The notes: generated by a model from the sequence alone, not told the origin. A stretch of 64,000 nt of DNA from Uranotaenia lowii (GCF_029784155.1 NC_073691.1:50264490-50328489), one strand, 5' to 3'; positions 1 to 10,898 are shown, counted from the first letter of the stretch. Numbers and translations: made by a program.

Positions 1-444
1 ACCACCGCGGCTGGTAAATGGTGGATAATGTGCAACACGAGACCCCATAGTGGTCATATCACCTCTTATTCACAACTCCTATCTCTACCTCCCCGCGGTG
101 CCGTCAGGGATGCGAGAAACCTAAGCGGAGATCGGGTACCCAACCCCGGTGGATGCTTTGGTCGCATGCAGACTGAGAAGGTGGCCGCACGCGTCTGTTC
201 CCCAGGTCAGGGGTGGCGTGCAACAACAACCAAACGTCTGTTCTCCAGGTCAGGGGCGGCTCAAGCAGCGTCTGTCTCGCAGCGAGCAGCTGAATTTATG
301 AAATGCGGCTCCCGCCAGCTAAGTCCAAGATGGCAGCGGGATAGGGACTTTAGGCTAACAACCTACTGCTCCCGATTCATAAACTTGTTACGGAATCCGA
401 AAGAAATGATCGACCTGGAACTTTGGCGACGACTTTTAGCATGA

Positions 445-1175
445 AAACACACGAATTGGAATGTTTTAACCCTTGCCCAACAAGGCAAGCTGGCTCAACT
501 TGCTAGAGATGCTAGCCGCCTCAAGCTTGAAATTCTGGGACTGAGCGAAGTCCGTTGGCCTAACACTGGAGAACACAAGACACAATCCAGGCAAGTCTTG
601 CTTTACTCTGGCATACGAGGAGAACATGCTACTCGGGAACGAGGAACCGGTTTCCTGTTAAGCCCGCAGGCCTACGCGGCCCTCATTAGATGGGAGCCGA
701 TAAACGAAAGAAAAATCGTAGCCAGATTTAGAACACGGAATAGAAACCTTACAATGGTCCAGTGTTATGCGCCAACTGACGTTGTCGATTTGCAGGAAAA
801 AGAGCAGTTTTACAGTCAACTGAATAGCGTGGTAGAGAACATTCCGAAGGGTGACATTCAAATCCATTTGGGCGACTTCAACGCAAAGATTGGCTCCGAC
901 AATCAGGACCTTGAGCGCATCATGGGGCGCCATGGCCTAGGACAGATGAGCGAAATTAGAGAGCTGTTTGTAGAATTTTGTGGCAACAACAACATGGTGA
1001 TCGGTGGATCACTCTTCCCCCATCGACCAGCACATAAGGTCACTTGGGTATCCCGAGATGACCGAACAGAAAATCAAATTGACCACATCTGCATCAGCCG
1101 AAAATGGAGAAGGAGCCTTCTTGATGTCCGCAACAAACGAAGCGCAGACATTGCATCTGACCATCACTTGTCCTT
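445..1175 (+). pseudogene. RTE endonuclease (APE-like) domain, no start codon
   Basis: The frame opens right after a TGA at 442-444 and begins with the TWNVLT-type motif (here NWNVLTLAQQGKLAQ), the usual start of the EN domain. It then shows LGLSEVRWP (catalytic Glu), MVQCYAPT, the LGDFNAKIG motif with its Asp and Asn, and an IDHICIS...ASDHH C-terminal motif with the catalytic Asp-His. The key catalytic residues are therefore preserved. A single base is missing near 1175, so the original frame runs into TGA at 1189-1191 while the true reading continues one frame over. The 5' portion at 28-444 is open in the same frame but does not resemble a known protein. Confidence 0.8.
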
Positions 1176-2262
1176 GGCGAGATACGACTGAGAGTTGCGC
1201 GTGTCCAACGGCGCGAGGAGAAAGTCGGGTGTCGATACGACGTCCGCCGGTTGGAGAATCCAGAGGTGAAAAGGGCATACGTTCAACAGCTAGAATCCCG
1301 AGCCTCGGAGCTGCCGACAGACGGAACAGTCGAAGAACAGTGGTGTGGAATCAAGAATGCCTTTATCACGACGAGCCATGGTAATCTCGGTTAAGTTTGT
1401 GGAAGACGAAGTGAATGGATGTCGGATGAAACCTGGAGGATGATCGATGATCGGAGAAAGGCGAATGTCGGAATTGAGCAGGCATGTACCGGGTCAGCCA
1501 AAGCAGCCACCCGCTTACGATATGCGGAGCTTGAAAAGGCAGTTAAACGAGCTTGTAGACGAGACAAGAGATCCTGGACAAACTCCCTAGCCGAAGAGGG
1601 AGAAAGAACCGCCGCCATTAGAGATATCCGATTATTATATGATATTTCTCGCCGCCTTAGTGGTGCAAGGACTAATGCAAGAATGCCGCTGAAAAACCGA
1701 GCAGGTCAACTGCTGACAGATCGAACAGATCAGCTCAAGCGTTGGACTGAGCATTTTGAACAACTTTTCCGAGTTACAAATAGCAATGGCCAACAGAACC
1801 CGCAGCTCGAGGCGCCCACAGTAAGTCGCATTAATGGCGTCAACTCGGAAGCGTCCTCGCTGGCTGAAATAGAAGCGGCAATCAAGGACATCAAATCCAA
1901 CAAAGCGCCTGGAATCGATTGCATTCCTGCTGAAATGCTCAAAGCCGACCCTGCCTTGTCAGCACAAATTTTGCACCGTCTTTTCGCTGATATTTGGGAT
2001 ACTGCAACATTCCCGGCAGACTGGATGCAGGATTTCCTCGTAAAGGTCCCGAAGAAAGGAGACCTAACAGAGTGCGGTAACTGGCGTGGCATAACTTTGA
2101 TCTGTACAACTCTCAAAGTACTCTGCCAAGTGATCCTGAACAGGATCCAGGAGAAAATCGACGCTGCACTCCGACGGCAACAAGCTGGATTCCGATCCCG
2201 ACGATCATGTGTGGACCACATCACAACAACGCTACGAATAAAACTGGAACAAATCAACGAAT
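1176..2262 (+). pseudogene. RTE linker and N-terminal reverse transcriptase
   Basis: This continues the endonuclease after the -1 frameshift near 1175. A TAA at 1392-1394 breaks it, and from 1419 it is open again. Visible RT landmarks are SNKAPGIDCIPAEMLK (RT block 1), VPKKGDLTECGNWRGITL (block 2) and RQQAGFRSRRSCVDHI (block 3). The frame runs into foreign sequence after the codons for EQINE at about 2262, before the catalytic YADD-type motif. The order and wording are typical of RTE elements. The downstream half is at 5491-6624. Confidence 0.85.
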
Positions 2263-2266
2263 GGCC

Positions 2267-2860
2267 TGTGTCGGCAAGCGCCTGTACATACCGACCGCTT
2301 GGAGCCGCCACTAGTGAATTTGAATTTCCCTCTCAGTGAAGAGAGAAAATTTGTTAAAGAGAAAATTGTTTCGTCGTTTTGTTTTGATTTTGATTTTCAG
2401 ATTTGATTTGGGTAACGAAAAAGCAACGACGAGTTTTTCAGTTACGGTCCGGACCAGGAGACAAAAGGGGAGAAGAAGTATCTGTTGCGACGTTCCAACC
2501 TGAGCAATGCGTCTTTCGGTGTCCTGTAAGTGCAATAAATAGTGCACCGCGAGAAAGAAAGCACCTAAACTGAAAGCGACAGCAAACATCAAACATCCGA
2601 AGCAAATAGCAACATGGTCAACTTCGATACCACTAACGATGACGGAAACTGTTTTTGTCATTCGCAGCTACAAAAAGACACCGACAGTTATTCTCACGGA
2701 CGGAGCTAGCCATTGGCCAATACCGTTGGCCGTCAGTTGTGCTGGAGATTAGCTAAGCTAGAATCTTGGATTGGGTAAGCTAGTTTATTGTGCAGTAAAT
2801 TTCTAGAAGTTTATAACGTTTCCCATGAAATAAACAAGATTTTGGTCCTTCAATTTACCG
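2267..2860 (+). mobile_element. LTR-like fragment at left edge of the insert
   Basis: The segment begins with TG, is rich in short conserved words, and has an AATAAA at 2829-2834 as expected for the poly(A) signal of an LTR. About 130 bp at its left (CGCCTGTAC, CCGCTTGGAGCC, CACTAGTGAA, CTCTCAGTGAA) recur at 59891-60015 in the same orientation with many differences, so it is a dispersed family. It could be a copia-type LTR; that naming is inference. The right boundary is a guess. Confidence 0.4.
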
Positions 2861-4015
2861 AGTTCATCGGATTTGCCCACAAGAGAATTTCAAATTGAAA
2901 TCCAAAAGCAGCCAGCATGAAGCTGAATTCGTCGGTAGATGGCAAAAAGGCAATCCGCTGTCGATGTTTGAGGATGCATGAGCCTTGACAACAACAGCCT
3001 CCGGTGCCATCACGTATTGAATCTGCCTGAAGAGGTAAGTCTAATCGTATTAACGTATCTAATAGTTTTGTACGTACTCAACAAAACAATTATGGAATTT
3101 ATGCATAGTGTATCTTTTCAGATTAATTAAGACGAACGCACTTTTCGGCCAAAATTATTTCTTGGTCTATGCAGCTTTAACTAATCGAACGGTGCCAGGG
3201 TACCAGGAACTAGTTTGATGCAACCGAGTTCCATTAGAATTTAAAAATCTCTTCAGACCTTAATTGTTCCATCCTGCCCATAATAGAAATTGTCTGGCCA
3301 GAATTACACGGAGGTTTTGTGGACAATTCGGAATTCTTTGAAACACATTTGAACAAAACTGTTAATATACTGAACAAAGTCAAAAATGATAATTTAAAAA
3401 TTCTGAATTTCACAATTTATTTTTTTAATAAAATCTTGTATTTCGGTAGGTTTAAAAAAGGTTGCAATGGGAGAAAGAGATGTTTCTGACGAAGTGGCAA
3501 TCTAGTTCAGCTTGAATCCATCCGAACTTATTATTGTTAACAAAATCAAAAACTAAAAAATACGAAGGATAATTTCGACCAAATCGAAGCTTTCGATTCT
3601 CCATGACTACATAGGAATCCGGTCGGATATGTTCTGTTCCCAACGTGGTATGAATCGGAAAGTATCGAAAACATATAGCTTTAAGTGCGTGATTACACAG
3701 TCGTCTATGACGGGAAAGGAGCAATCGTAATCCATTGCTCTTGCAGAAATAAAGGACTAGAAATATGAATCAATATGAAGAATGGAATTTTTTTTTTCAA
3801 TCATCTTTATCTTTTATGACTTCTATTTCAAAATTGAAAATTTGCCCGTCAACAAAAAGAACAAATTTTAAATTTCATATAAGGTGTTACAGGCTCCGTA
3901 GAATTTGATGCTATCAGTAGCAAGAATCACCAGCATGGCCAGGCACGTTTTTTTTTGCTTCGTATTGCAGTTTGTTTAGTCCTACAGCTGCCGTCACCGT
4001 ACGATGGTCCTAAAT

Positions 4016-4250
4016 TTAGCGAAACTCGTACAGCTCATCGATAACCGGAAATTTTTTCCAAATATTGACTGTAAAATGAATTGAGTAATAATTTTGTATA
4101 ATAAGTTAAAAAAACTTACATCGGGCCGACCAAAGGAACTGATTATGTGCGGTCGGTAAATTGTCGGATTGCTGCTGGAGATGATAGAATAATGAATCGG
4201 CTGCTGTGAATCGGCTGTGATATTGTCTCTAAAATCCGTACATTTTGATT
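4016..4250 (-). other. Possible 3' exons of an unidentified gene, with 51-nt intron
   Basis: On the minus strand a strong donor (GAT|GTAAGT, from 4119) and acceptor (ATTTTACAG, ending at 4069) bracket 51 nt, a plausible small insect intron. Splicing joins an open stretch ending NQFLWSAR to NIWKKFPVIDELYEF and then TAA at 4016-4018. An upstream TTTTAG|AGA could be a further acceptor. I do not recognise the protein. Other protein-like minus-strand stretches at 3452-3724 and 4826-5056 may belong to the same unit. No function is proposed. Confidence 0.25.
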
Positions 4251-5490
4251 GACACCGCCGCTGCCTTTTCGATCCAGCATCGATGTTCACTTTAAGAATC
4301 TAACCAGTTGCCACTAGTTAGATTTCCATAATAAAACAAAACAACGAAAACAAATTTTTAATTTTTTTTTGCCACCTTACTGGGATGCCAGATACACTTG
4401 AATTTTTATATATAAATGTATGTCCGACTTCCCGCTGACTTCCGATAGATAGAAGTGAATAGATTAAAGTCCTATTTACTGCTGGTAGTGTTCATGATAT
4501 TATGCTGGTTGTTTCACCAACACTTTTCAGTTTTGAGAAAATCTATTTAAAAAACGAACATGGTTATCAGGCTCGTTTCATACCGATTGTTTTTGAGGTT
4601 AATTATCCCGTTTCAACTGTACACGCTCAGCAAGTGTGCGTAAAAAATGTCAAAAACAGCTCTAGGAAGTCTTTGTTTTGCTGCCAGTTCACCATCGACG
4701 TTTCTAAAACTTGATTTTCGTTGAAATTTCACTTCATTGCATAATTTGTTTTTGTTTTTAAAACGGTTGTACGTATGTTTTAATTTCCATAATGACAATT
4801 AAGTTTTTAAACATATTTATGTACTTTAATGAATTCTAAGCAAAGAGCTTAGAATTTTCATGAATCGTAATCTCCAATTAAAATTTTGTAACCGACCGTC
4901 AAAGCGTTTCCTTTTGAAGGTTTTGTGTTCAAAACTGCAGCAAATAAAATTGTAAAGCTCATTCACTTCCAAATCCCCTCGATCGAGAATACTCAATTTA
5001 CGAACGTACTGTGACAGTACTAAATAGTTGGGGGACGGATGGGACGGATTTGTCAAAACATAGCTTGATATCTGTTATTAGGATTTACTAAAAACAGTAT
5101 TAACCAAAAAAAAAAAACAAATCTTTTACAATTGCATTTTTATTGTAAATGTATAAAATTGAGAAAATTTGACGAAACATAAAAATATATTCCAACTGGC
5201 AGCCCTACTGGCTCTAGAATAGAAAATCAAAACAAAAAAAATTACTCTCTCACCGACAGTTTTCCGCGATTTTAATAACTTTCACCACCTCGTTCGATAT
5301 CAGCATCGGGTGCAAACGATCCGGAAAATGAGTAGGTACCTTTGGAAGTTTTAAAAAAGTGTGCCAGTTTCGCCAAAAAAAAAAATGTAACTCTCAATTT
5401 TACCATACAAAATTTTATCGAAAGGAACCATTTTGATCAGCGCCATCCCCTAGTGGGAGATCAAACTAGACATCAAAAAAACATATCCCA

Positions 5491-6624
5491 TTCCAGGACT
5501 CTCTTTTGCTGGTGTTCGTTGATTTCGAAAAAGCATTCGACCGACTTAACCATGAAAACATTTGGGCGGCTTTAAGGCGATGAGGGGTCCCAGAGAAACT
5601 AGTCCATCTCATCGAAGCCCAAAACGAGGCATTTTCGTGCAAGGTCTTGCACAGCGGTGTTTTGTCCGAATCAATCCCGGTAACTGCTGGAGTGAGACAA
5701 GGATGTATTTTATCACTGCTACTTTTTCTAATCGTAATGGATGAGATTCTGACTGAATCGATTGACTGTGCACCGAACCGAGAATTGCCGTGAAATCCTT
5801 CAACAATGGAGCAACTGAACGACCTTGACTTGGCTGACGATATTGTTTTGCTCGCCCAAACACAACCGGATATGCAGAGCAAACTCGACGACCTCACCGA
5901 AAGTTCCAAGGCAGCAGGTCTCAAAGTCAATGTCGGAAAGACCAAGTCGATGGTGATCAACACAGAAAATCGTTCCAATTTCGTGGTAGCTGGAAAACAG
6001 GTTGAGACAGTGGAGTGCTTCCAGTATCTTGGTAGCCAGATTACGCCTGATGGTGATACCAAGAAGGACATCGAAACCCGAACCAGAAAAGCCCGATTTG
6101 CGTTTACGAGTCTCCGAAACATCTGGCGCTTACGCCAGATCTCTCTACGAACTAAGATCCGAATCTTCAATTCAAACGTCAAATCCTTATTGCTGTATGG
6201 GTGTGAAACTTGATGCACATATGCGGTGACGACGCGAAAAATGCAAGTTTTTGTGAATCGCTGCCTGCGGAACATCATCCGCGCTTGGTGGCCTGACAAC
6301 TGGATCTCAAACGTTGAACTTCATCGCCTGTGTCATCAAAAGGCGCTAGAAATCGAGACTCGGGAACGTAAGTGGAGATGGATTGGGCACACGCTGCGAA
6401 GAGATGGAAACGAGATTTGCAGAGAGGCGCTTGATTGGAATCCAGATGGGCATCGAAGAAGAGGCAGGCCCAAAAGCTCGTGGCGGCGAAGTCTAGCCGC
6501 TGAAATCCGCACAGTTGACGAAAACCTTGGCTGGCAGCAAGTGAAGACGCTGGCTCCGGATCGCCAGCAGTGGAGATCTTTTATCTCAGCCCTATGCGTC
6601 GGTCAATCGGCGCCGGACCCTTAG
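5491..6624 (+). pseudogene. RTE reverse transcriptase C-terminal half
   Basis: The frame resumes with LLLVFVDFEKAFDRLNHENIW (RT catalytic Asp), then AGVRQGC (block 4) and LADDIVLLAQT (the LADD catalytic pair), then GLKVNVGKTKSM and the thumb/C-terminal region IRAWWPDNWISN and HTLRRDG. It ends at a genuine TAG at 6622-6624. Three in-frame TGA codons interrupt it at 5581, 5791 and 6211. Their contexts suggest former CGA and TGG codons, that is, single transitions. The reading frame is otherwise constant from 5497 to 6624. Confidence 0.85.
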
Positions 6625-6637
6625 GTAGGTAGGTAGG
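6622..6637 (+). repeat. (TAGG)4 tail of the RTE element
   Basis: Four TAGG units begin within the stop codon of the RT frame. RTE elements characteristically end in short tandem repeats instead of poly(A), so this marks the 3' end of the insertion. Confidence 0.75.
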
Positions 6638-7020
6638 CTTTCATCAGCCAGCGTCGCATCTTGCCAATGATCAACGCTTTAAAGATTGAGCGTTCTGCTG
6701 TTAAAGTAACTAACGTAATTTTCTCATTCGCAAGGTCATCTTTAATTTAACGACAAAAATTCATTCGCCAACCAAATATTAGTGAATCAATAAACAAAAA
6801 GCAGGTTAACGTTTTTATGCCAGACGATCCCGTTGTTTTTTTTTTTGCTCCTAGTCAGCGTTGATGAAGTGTAAATAGAGAAGTATTAACAAACTGATAA
6901 GATGCCAATGAACCAGCTTTGTTTGCAATTCCGATCGTTATCGGCTGCAACTGATTGACTATGAATAACTCCCAACGTTTGCAGAGCGATCAACAGTTAG
7001 GTTTGGATCATCTGTCCAAT
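6638..7020 (+). promoter_or_regulatory. Upstream region of the cathepsin B-like gene
   Basis: About 380 bp separate the RTE tail from the chosen start codon. The region holds a GATA-factor consensus TGATAA (6895-6900) followed by G, and a second GATAA core on the opposite strand at 6938-6942. In mosquitoes GATA factors drive midgut and fat-body genes, so expression there is a reasonable inference. I could not fix a TATA box or transcription start; CAACAGTT near 6988 is a weak initiator candidate. Confidence 0.4.
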
Positions 7021-7983
7021 ATGTTACGTTTCGTAGTACTTGCCGTGGCCCTGTGCCATGTCTCTTTCGCTCAACAAACCAGCGATCAGAAAACGCTGAT
7101 CGAGACCGTCAACAAGAACACCAACCAATGGGTGGCTGGACCATATCCGGTGCCGGTGACTTTCTTCAAAACCGGAGTCAAGAAGCAGAACGGAACCAAG
7201 ACGCTGCCGATTAGCTCTTCACATTTCTTGCGCCAGGCTAACCTAGACATACCGGAGGAATTCGACGCTCGCACTCATTGGCCAAACTGTACCTCGATCG
7301 GTGATGTCCGCGATCAGGGATGCTGTGGCTCGGCTTCCGTTGTTGCTTCCGTTTCTGTCATGAGCGATCGCTGGTGTGTCAATTCGCCAACCAAGGACAA
7401 TTTTAACTTCGGAGAGTTTGAGCTGCTGTGCCGCAAGAGAGGACGTGAGAAGGTTTGTAATGGTGCTGACACGAACGATGTCTGGCATTATTGGATCGAG
7501 AAAGGTTTAGGAAGTGGAGCTCCTTATGGGCAGAAGGGTGCCTGTCATTCGTATCCGTTCACGACCTGCAACGGCTTCGAGGAGCCTAAGGAACCGTATT
7601 GCGTCAACCTTTGCAGGGATCGCCGATATGGACGTTCCTTGTACGGCATCTGGCATAGTGAGGAAGCCATCAAGGCTGAAATCCTTCGGCACGGACCCGT
7701 ACTTGCCTCTTTCAATGTCTACGCCGACTTCTCTAGCTACAAAACTGGTGTCTACAAGCGTGTTACTGGAGCAATCTCTGGAACTCATTTGCTCCGGATC
7801 ATTGGCTGGGGGGTTGAGGATGGCGTCAAGTACTGGCTGGCTGCCAACAGCTGGGGTGCCAACTGGGGAATCGGTGGCTTCGTGAAGTTTGCCCGTGGTT
7901 CCAACGAGTGTGGAATCGAATCGAACGTTATTGCTGGTCTGCCAGACTACGAGAGGCACGAGCGCAGTAACTCGTCCTATTGA
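7021..7983 (+). CDS. Cathepsin B-like cysteine protease homologue, catalytically dead
   Basis: A 320-aa, single-exon papain-family (C1A) protein. I chose ATG 7021 over the upstream in-frame ATG at 6955 because it opens directly with a signal peptide (MLRFVVLAVALCHVSFA). Residues 25-40 (TLIETVNKNTNQWVAG) match the cathepsin B propeptide. The mature part starts about IPEEFDAR (77-84). The active-site block is DQGCCGSAS: the nucleophilic cysteine of CGSCW is Ala105 and the next Trp is Ser106. His256 (GTHLLRIIGWG) and Asn276 (NSW) of the triad are intact, as is the C-terminal CGIES. The occluding loop (175-198) lacks the His-His pair. Hydrolysis should therefore be lost, while the secreted fold is probably kept. 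The open frame and conserved core argue against simple decay. Cathepsin B homologues in mosquitoes include gut and yolk-associated proteins; which role applies here is unknown. Confidence 0.9.
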   Translation: MLRFVVLAVALCHVSFAQQTSDQKTLIETVNKNTNQWVAGPYPVPVTFFKTGVKKQNGTKTLPISSSHFLRQANLDIPEEFDARTHWPNCTSIGDVRDQGCCGSASVVASVSVMSDRWCVNSPTKDNFNFGEFELLCRKRGREKVCNGADTNDVWHYWIEKGLGSGAPYGQKGACHSYPFTTCNGFEEPKEPYCVNLCRDRRYGRSLYGIWHSEEAIKAEILRHGPVLASFNVYADFSSYKTGVYKRVTGAISGTHLLRIIGWGVEDGVKYWLAANSWGANWGIGGFVKFARGSNECGIESNVIAGLPDYERHERSNSSY

Positions 7984-8017
7984 TCGCCCATTGAAATTCG
8001 TTTGACTACAATTAACA

Positions 8018-8023
8018 AATAAA
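8018..8023 (+). terminator. Poly(A) signal AATAAA of the cathepsin-like gene
   Basis: A canonical AATAAA lies 35 bp after the stop codon, followed by T- and GT-containing sequence (TTGTTCTG), implying a very short 3' UTR. Confidence 0.75.
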
Positions 8024-8030
8024 AACTGTT

Positions 8031-9425
8031 TCAAGTTAACATTGTTCTGTAAATTTGAAACCAAGTTGAAATCTGAAGTTGAACGATTTGTTTCCCTATT
8101 AACGGAATGCTTTTTGAGGTACCCTTAAGAAATGATTGCTAACCGAGGGTTATAAGAATTGAAAATGCAAATGTAAAAGGTAAGGTATAAAAAATCTGGA
8201 TACTTCCAAGAAACATGATTTTTTTTCTGAAAGGTATCGCTGATAGGTCTGATATATGTATTTTCCCAAACAACTGACCGATCGTCACTGGAATGTTCCG
8301 TGAAATGAAATTAAAAAAGCATTATTTAATATTTTTCTATTTCTTAATCAAACCATTCGTAAACTTTATGAATCTTTTATTTCCAAAAACATTAAAAAAT
8401 TTATATGATACAGTGATGCGGTTTAAAGCGCAATGTATTTGTCTTGATTCAAACTTTGAGAAACATTTTCATTAAAACAAACAGCTTGTAAGAGACAGTT
8501 ATAAGTTAGCACCCAATGTTACATTTAAAATATGGTACGATCAATAAAGTTTTGTGTTTTTTTTATTTTGTGAACTAGTGAAACTTCTGCATCTATTAGG
8601 CAAAACAAATTTCAATTCATGATGGCCTAGAAATTTTATTTGGAAAATTTTTTCATCGCCTTCCTGTTTTGGTTTACCCTCTACACCCGTAGAAGAGGTT
8701 GCAAAAATTCAATACCAATTCAGCAAACCTCTGTGCCGAAAACGCGTTGAAAAGTGTACTGTACAAAAGATGATATGATTGGAATAGCACTACTGACATA
8801 GAGATGCTCCCAAGCAAAATACCCATGTAACCATAAGTACTTAAACATAGCCTTAAACACATATATAACTCTGAATTAATGCTTGTTTTGCACTATATGC
8901 GTATATAATGCAAGTTTAATGCTAAAAAGGCGAAATAGCGGGCTGAGTAAATGCTATCGCAACATAGCCTTTAATAAACATAACAAATGCTAAATTAGAG
9001 CACCATCAAAACGTCATTTTTCGCCAGCCGTATAAAAGCATTAGCAATGCATACTTAGAATACCTTTTAATTTTTGAATGGATTGATCATGATTGATGTG
9101 AAAGGGAAATTCAAAAAATAAAATCATTATCTACAACATAAATCAACCTGTTGAATGAAGGATTATTCCTGCTTAATGTAGGGTTCTATGAAATGAGAAG
9201 TGATTATAATTGAATTATGAATTATCTTAGATGAGTCTCGAACCGAGAATTCCGTTGTAGCCTGTATCTTTCCTTGCGCCTTTACCATTTCAACCACCCT
9301 TGATGCTGATAAGGTAGGTGAAAAAACCCGTACTTCAAGTACGAAATTTAAAGATATATAAAAGCTTAATATAAGCATTAACAAGAAGTTTTAGTGCTAC
9401 AGTCTTAATGCTTTTTAACTTTATA
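8031..9425. other. AT-rich intergenic DNA, no gene seen
   Basis: No supported coding region. The stretch 8875-9420 contains several loosely repeated words of the TTAATGCTT/AATGC type on both strands and may be an old MITE, but I cannot define termini. The Tc1-like element begins at 9428. Confidence 0.4.
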
Positions 9426-9632
9426 TACAGTGTCGGACAATAGAATAGGACCGCTCTAATGCAACATATTCAAATCACCTTTAAACTGTCAATTCAAATA
9501 TAATAATATGCGACACCTAGCGGCAAGCACTTATTGTAGTATGCCAACTTTGTATACTGCACGTTTGTTGCAATCAAAGCAACCCGTTTGTTGTACTCGA
9601 CCAGAAAGCTGTCAGAGGGTGAAAAAAGTCGC

Positions 9633-9648
9633 GTCATAAAATAAGACC
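9633..9648 (+). repeat. Left inner direct repeat of the Tc1-like element
   Basis: GTCATAAAATAAGACC resembles the outer TIR core (ACAATAGAATAGGACC) and the right inner copy at 10882-10898. Such paired sites are transposase-binding repeats in IR/DR elements. Confidence 0.6.
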
Positions 9649-9715
9649 AGCTCATCGCTCTAGATTTGAAGTAAAGGTGTTGTTTTCGGTGTTGTTTGTC
9701 CATTTTCGTGTCCTG

Positions 9716-9799
9716 GTAAGTATTTCCCATGGTATTCGTCATGTAAATCATGAAAAGAAACAAAAAATTAAGATTTCCCTCCTCCTACTCTGTTTTCAG
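9716..9799 (+). other. Probable 84-nt intron upstream of the transposase ORF
   Basis: CCTG|GTAAGTATTT at 9716 is a near-perfect donor and TCTGTTTTCAG ending at 9799 is a near-perfect acceptor with a pyrimidine tract. The first transposase ATG (9810) follows 11 nt later, so the intron would lie in the 5' leader. An in-frame ATG at 9750 lies inside the intron. Confidence 0.55.
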
Positions 9800-9809
9800 C
9801 GAAAAAGCG

Positions 9810-10815
9810 ATGTTTTGGGCACTGCACTGCACAGAGGTCCAGCGAGCGATCATCCGGAATCTGTACAAGGCTGACAAAAGCCAACGCGAGATTGCCGACT
9901 ACTTAGGAAAGTCGAAAACTTTCGTTTTCAACGCGCTTCACAGCACCGGCAAACGGAAACTGACCGGCCGCCCTCGCAAAACGACGCCGAAGGACGATTC
10001 GGCAATCAAGCGGGCCTCGCAAAAGGACCCTTTCAAAGAGTCCAAGCAGATCAGAGACGAGCTGAACTTATCTGTGAGTTCCCGGACGGTTCAGCGACGG
10101 TTGGCGAAGAAGGGACTAGGAGGAAAAAGTCCCCGGAAGGTGCCGATGCTGACGCCGAAGCACTTGAAGGCGCGGCTGAAGTATGCGAAGGACCTCTTCG
10201 ATTGGGTCGGTCCGGAAAAGGAGAAACTATGGAGAAATGTGCTGTGGTCGGATGAGACCAAAGTGAACCTCATCGGCTTGGACGGAAAGAGTTGGGTCCA
10301 TCGCCCATTTGGCTGTGCGTATATGCCCCAGTATACAAATAAAACATTCAAACATGAAGAAGGTAGCATCATGGTATGGGGGTGCTTTTCTTGGTACGGA
10401 TTGGTTCCCTTGTACTGGATCGACCGGATTATGGACCAGCATCTCTACGCCCAGATACTTCGGGAAGTAATGCTGCCACACGCCGAGTGGGAGATGCCCC
10501 TAAAGTGGCAGTTCTAGCAGGACAACGACCCCAAACATACCGCTAAAACGGTTAAAAAGTGGTTCCAGGATAATAAGGTAGACGTTATGGAGTGGCCAGC
10601 ACAGTCCCCTAATCTCAATCCCATAGAGAACCTATGGGAAATAGTTAAACGTAAGGTGTACACCGAAAAATAAAAAAAACAAGCAGCAGCTGTGGGAGAG
10701 AATCCAGGCGGTGTAGTACGCTATCCCGGTGAGAACGTGCCAAAAGCTGGTGGAGTCGATGCCGAACCGGGTGCGAGAAGTGATGCGTAATAAGGGTTAT
10801 ACTACCAAGTACTAA
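9810..10815 (+). pseudogene. Tc1 DD34E transposase, inactivated
   Basis: N-terminal helix-turn-helix (KSQREIADYLGKSKTFVFNAL), then a GRPRKTT linker motif, a second HTH, and the DDE domain with WSDETK (first Asp), [18 protein letters not shown] (second Asp) and NPIENLWE (Glu); 34 residues lie between the last two. A TAG at 10515-10517 sits where Gln precedes QDND. After VYTEK at about 10670 the frame meets TAA and shifts, and a further TAG replaces a Trp codon. The C-terminal end MRNKGYTTKY and TAA (10813-10815) are recognisable. ATG 9810 follows the probable leader intron. Confidence 0.85.
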
Positions 10816-10881
10816 CCCTGCAAATCGATCACGGTATGAATTTCCTTTTTTTTAATTTTTTTTTACCATGAATTCTATAGC

Positions 10882-10898
10882 GGTCCTATTTTATGTCG
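10882..10898 (-). repeat. Right inner direct repeat of the Tc1-like element
   Basis: GGTCCTATTTTATGTCG is the inverted counterpart of the left inner repeat and shares the ATAAAATAGGACC core with the outer TIRs. Confidence 0.6.

Larger units (their letters stand above)
2263..5490. other. Foreign 3.2 kb insert splitting the RTE element
   Basis: The RTE reading frame stops after position 2262 and resumes at about 5491 with almost no loss, so this block was inserted or brought in by rearrangement. Its left 0.6 kb looks like an LTR fragment. The rest is AT-rich, with short open stretches on the minus strand and one good intron-like signal at 4069-4119. I see no matching right LTR and no clean target duplication, so the mechanism is not settled. 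Confidence 0.6.
1..6637 (+). mobile_element. RTE-clade non-LTR retrotransposon, split and decayed
   Basis: The order is an APE-type endonuclease, then reverse transcriptase, then a short tandem-repeat tail in place of poly(A), which is the RTE-clade layout. The first part runs to about 2262 and the second resumes at about 5491. The break falls inside the RT domain, and the two sides read on from each other at protein level. The copy carries several stops and at least one frameshift, so it is dead. The 5' end may lie outside the window. The element ends about 380 bp upstream of the cathepsin B-like start codon. Confidence 0.85.

Noticed and set aside
28..444. Separate 138-aa gene upstream of the RTE endonuclease
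   Set aside because: No recognisable domain, and it lies in frame directly before the endonuclease; it is more likely the 5' part of the RTE element.
442..6213. TGA recoding in the RTE element
   Set aside because: A TAA stop and a frameshift are also present, and ordinary decay explains the TGAs.
6955..7020. Upstream ATG of the cathepsin-like gene
   Set aside because: The 22 extra residues are hydrophilic and would bury the signal peptide; ATG 7021 gives a standard secreted protein.
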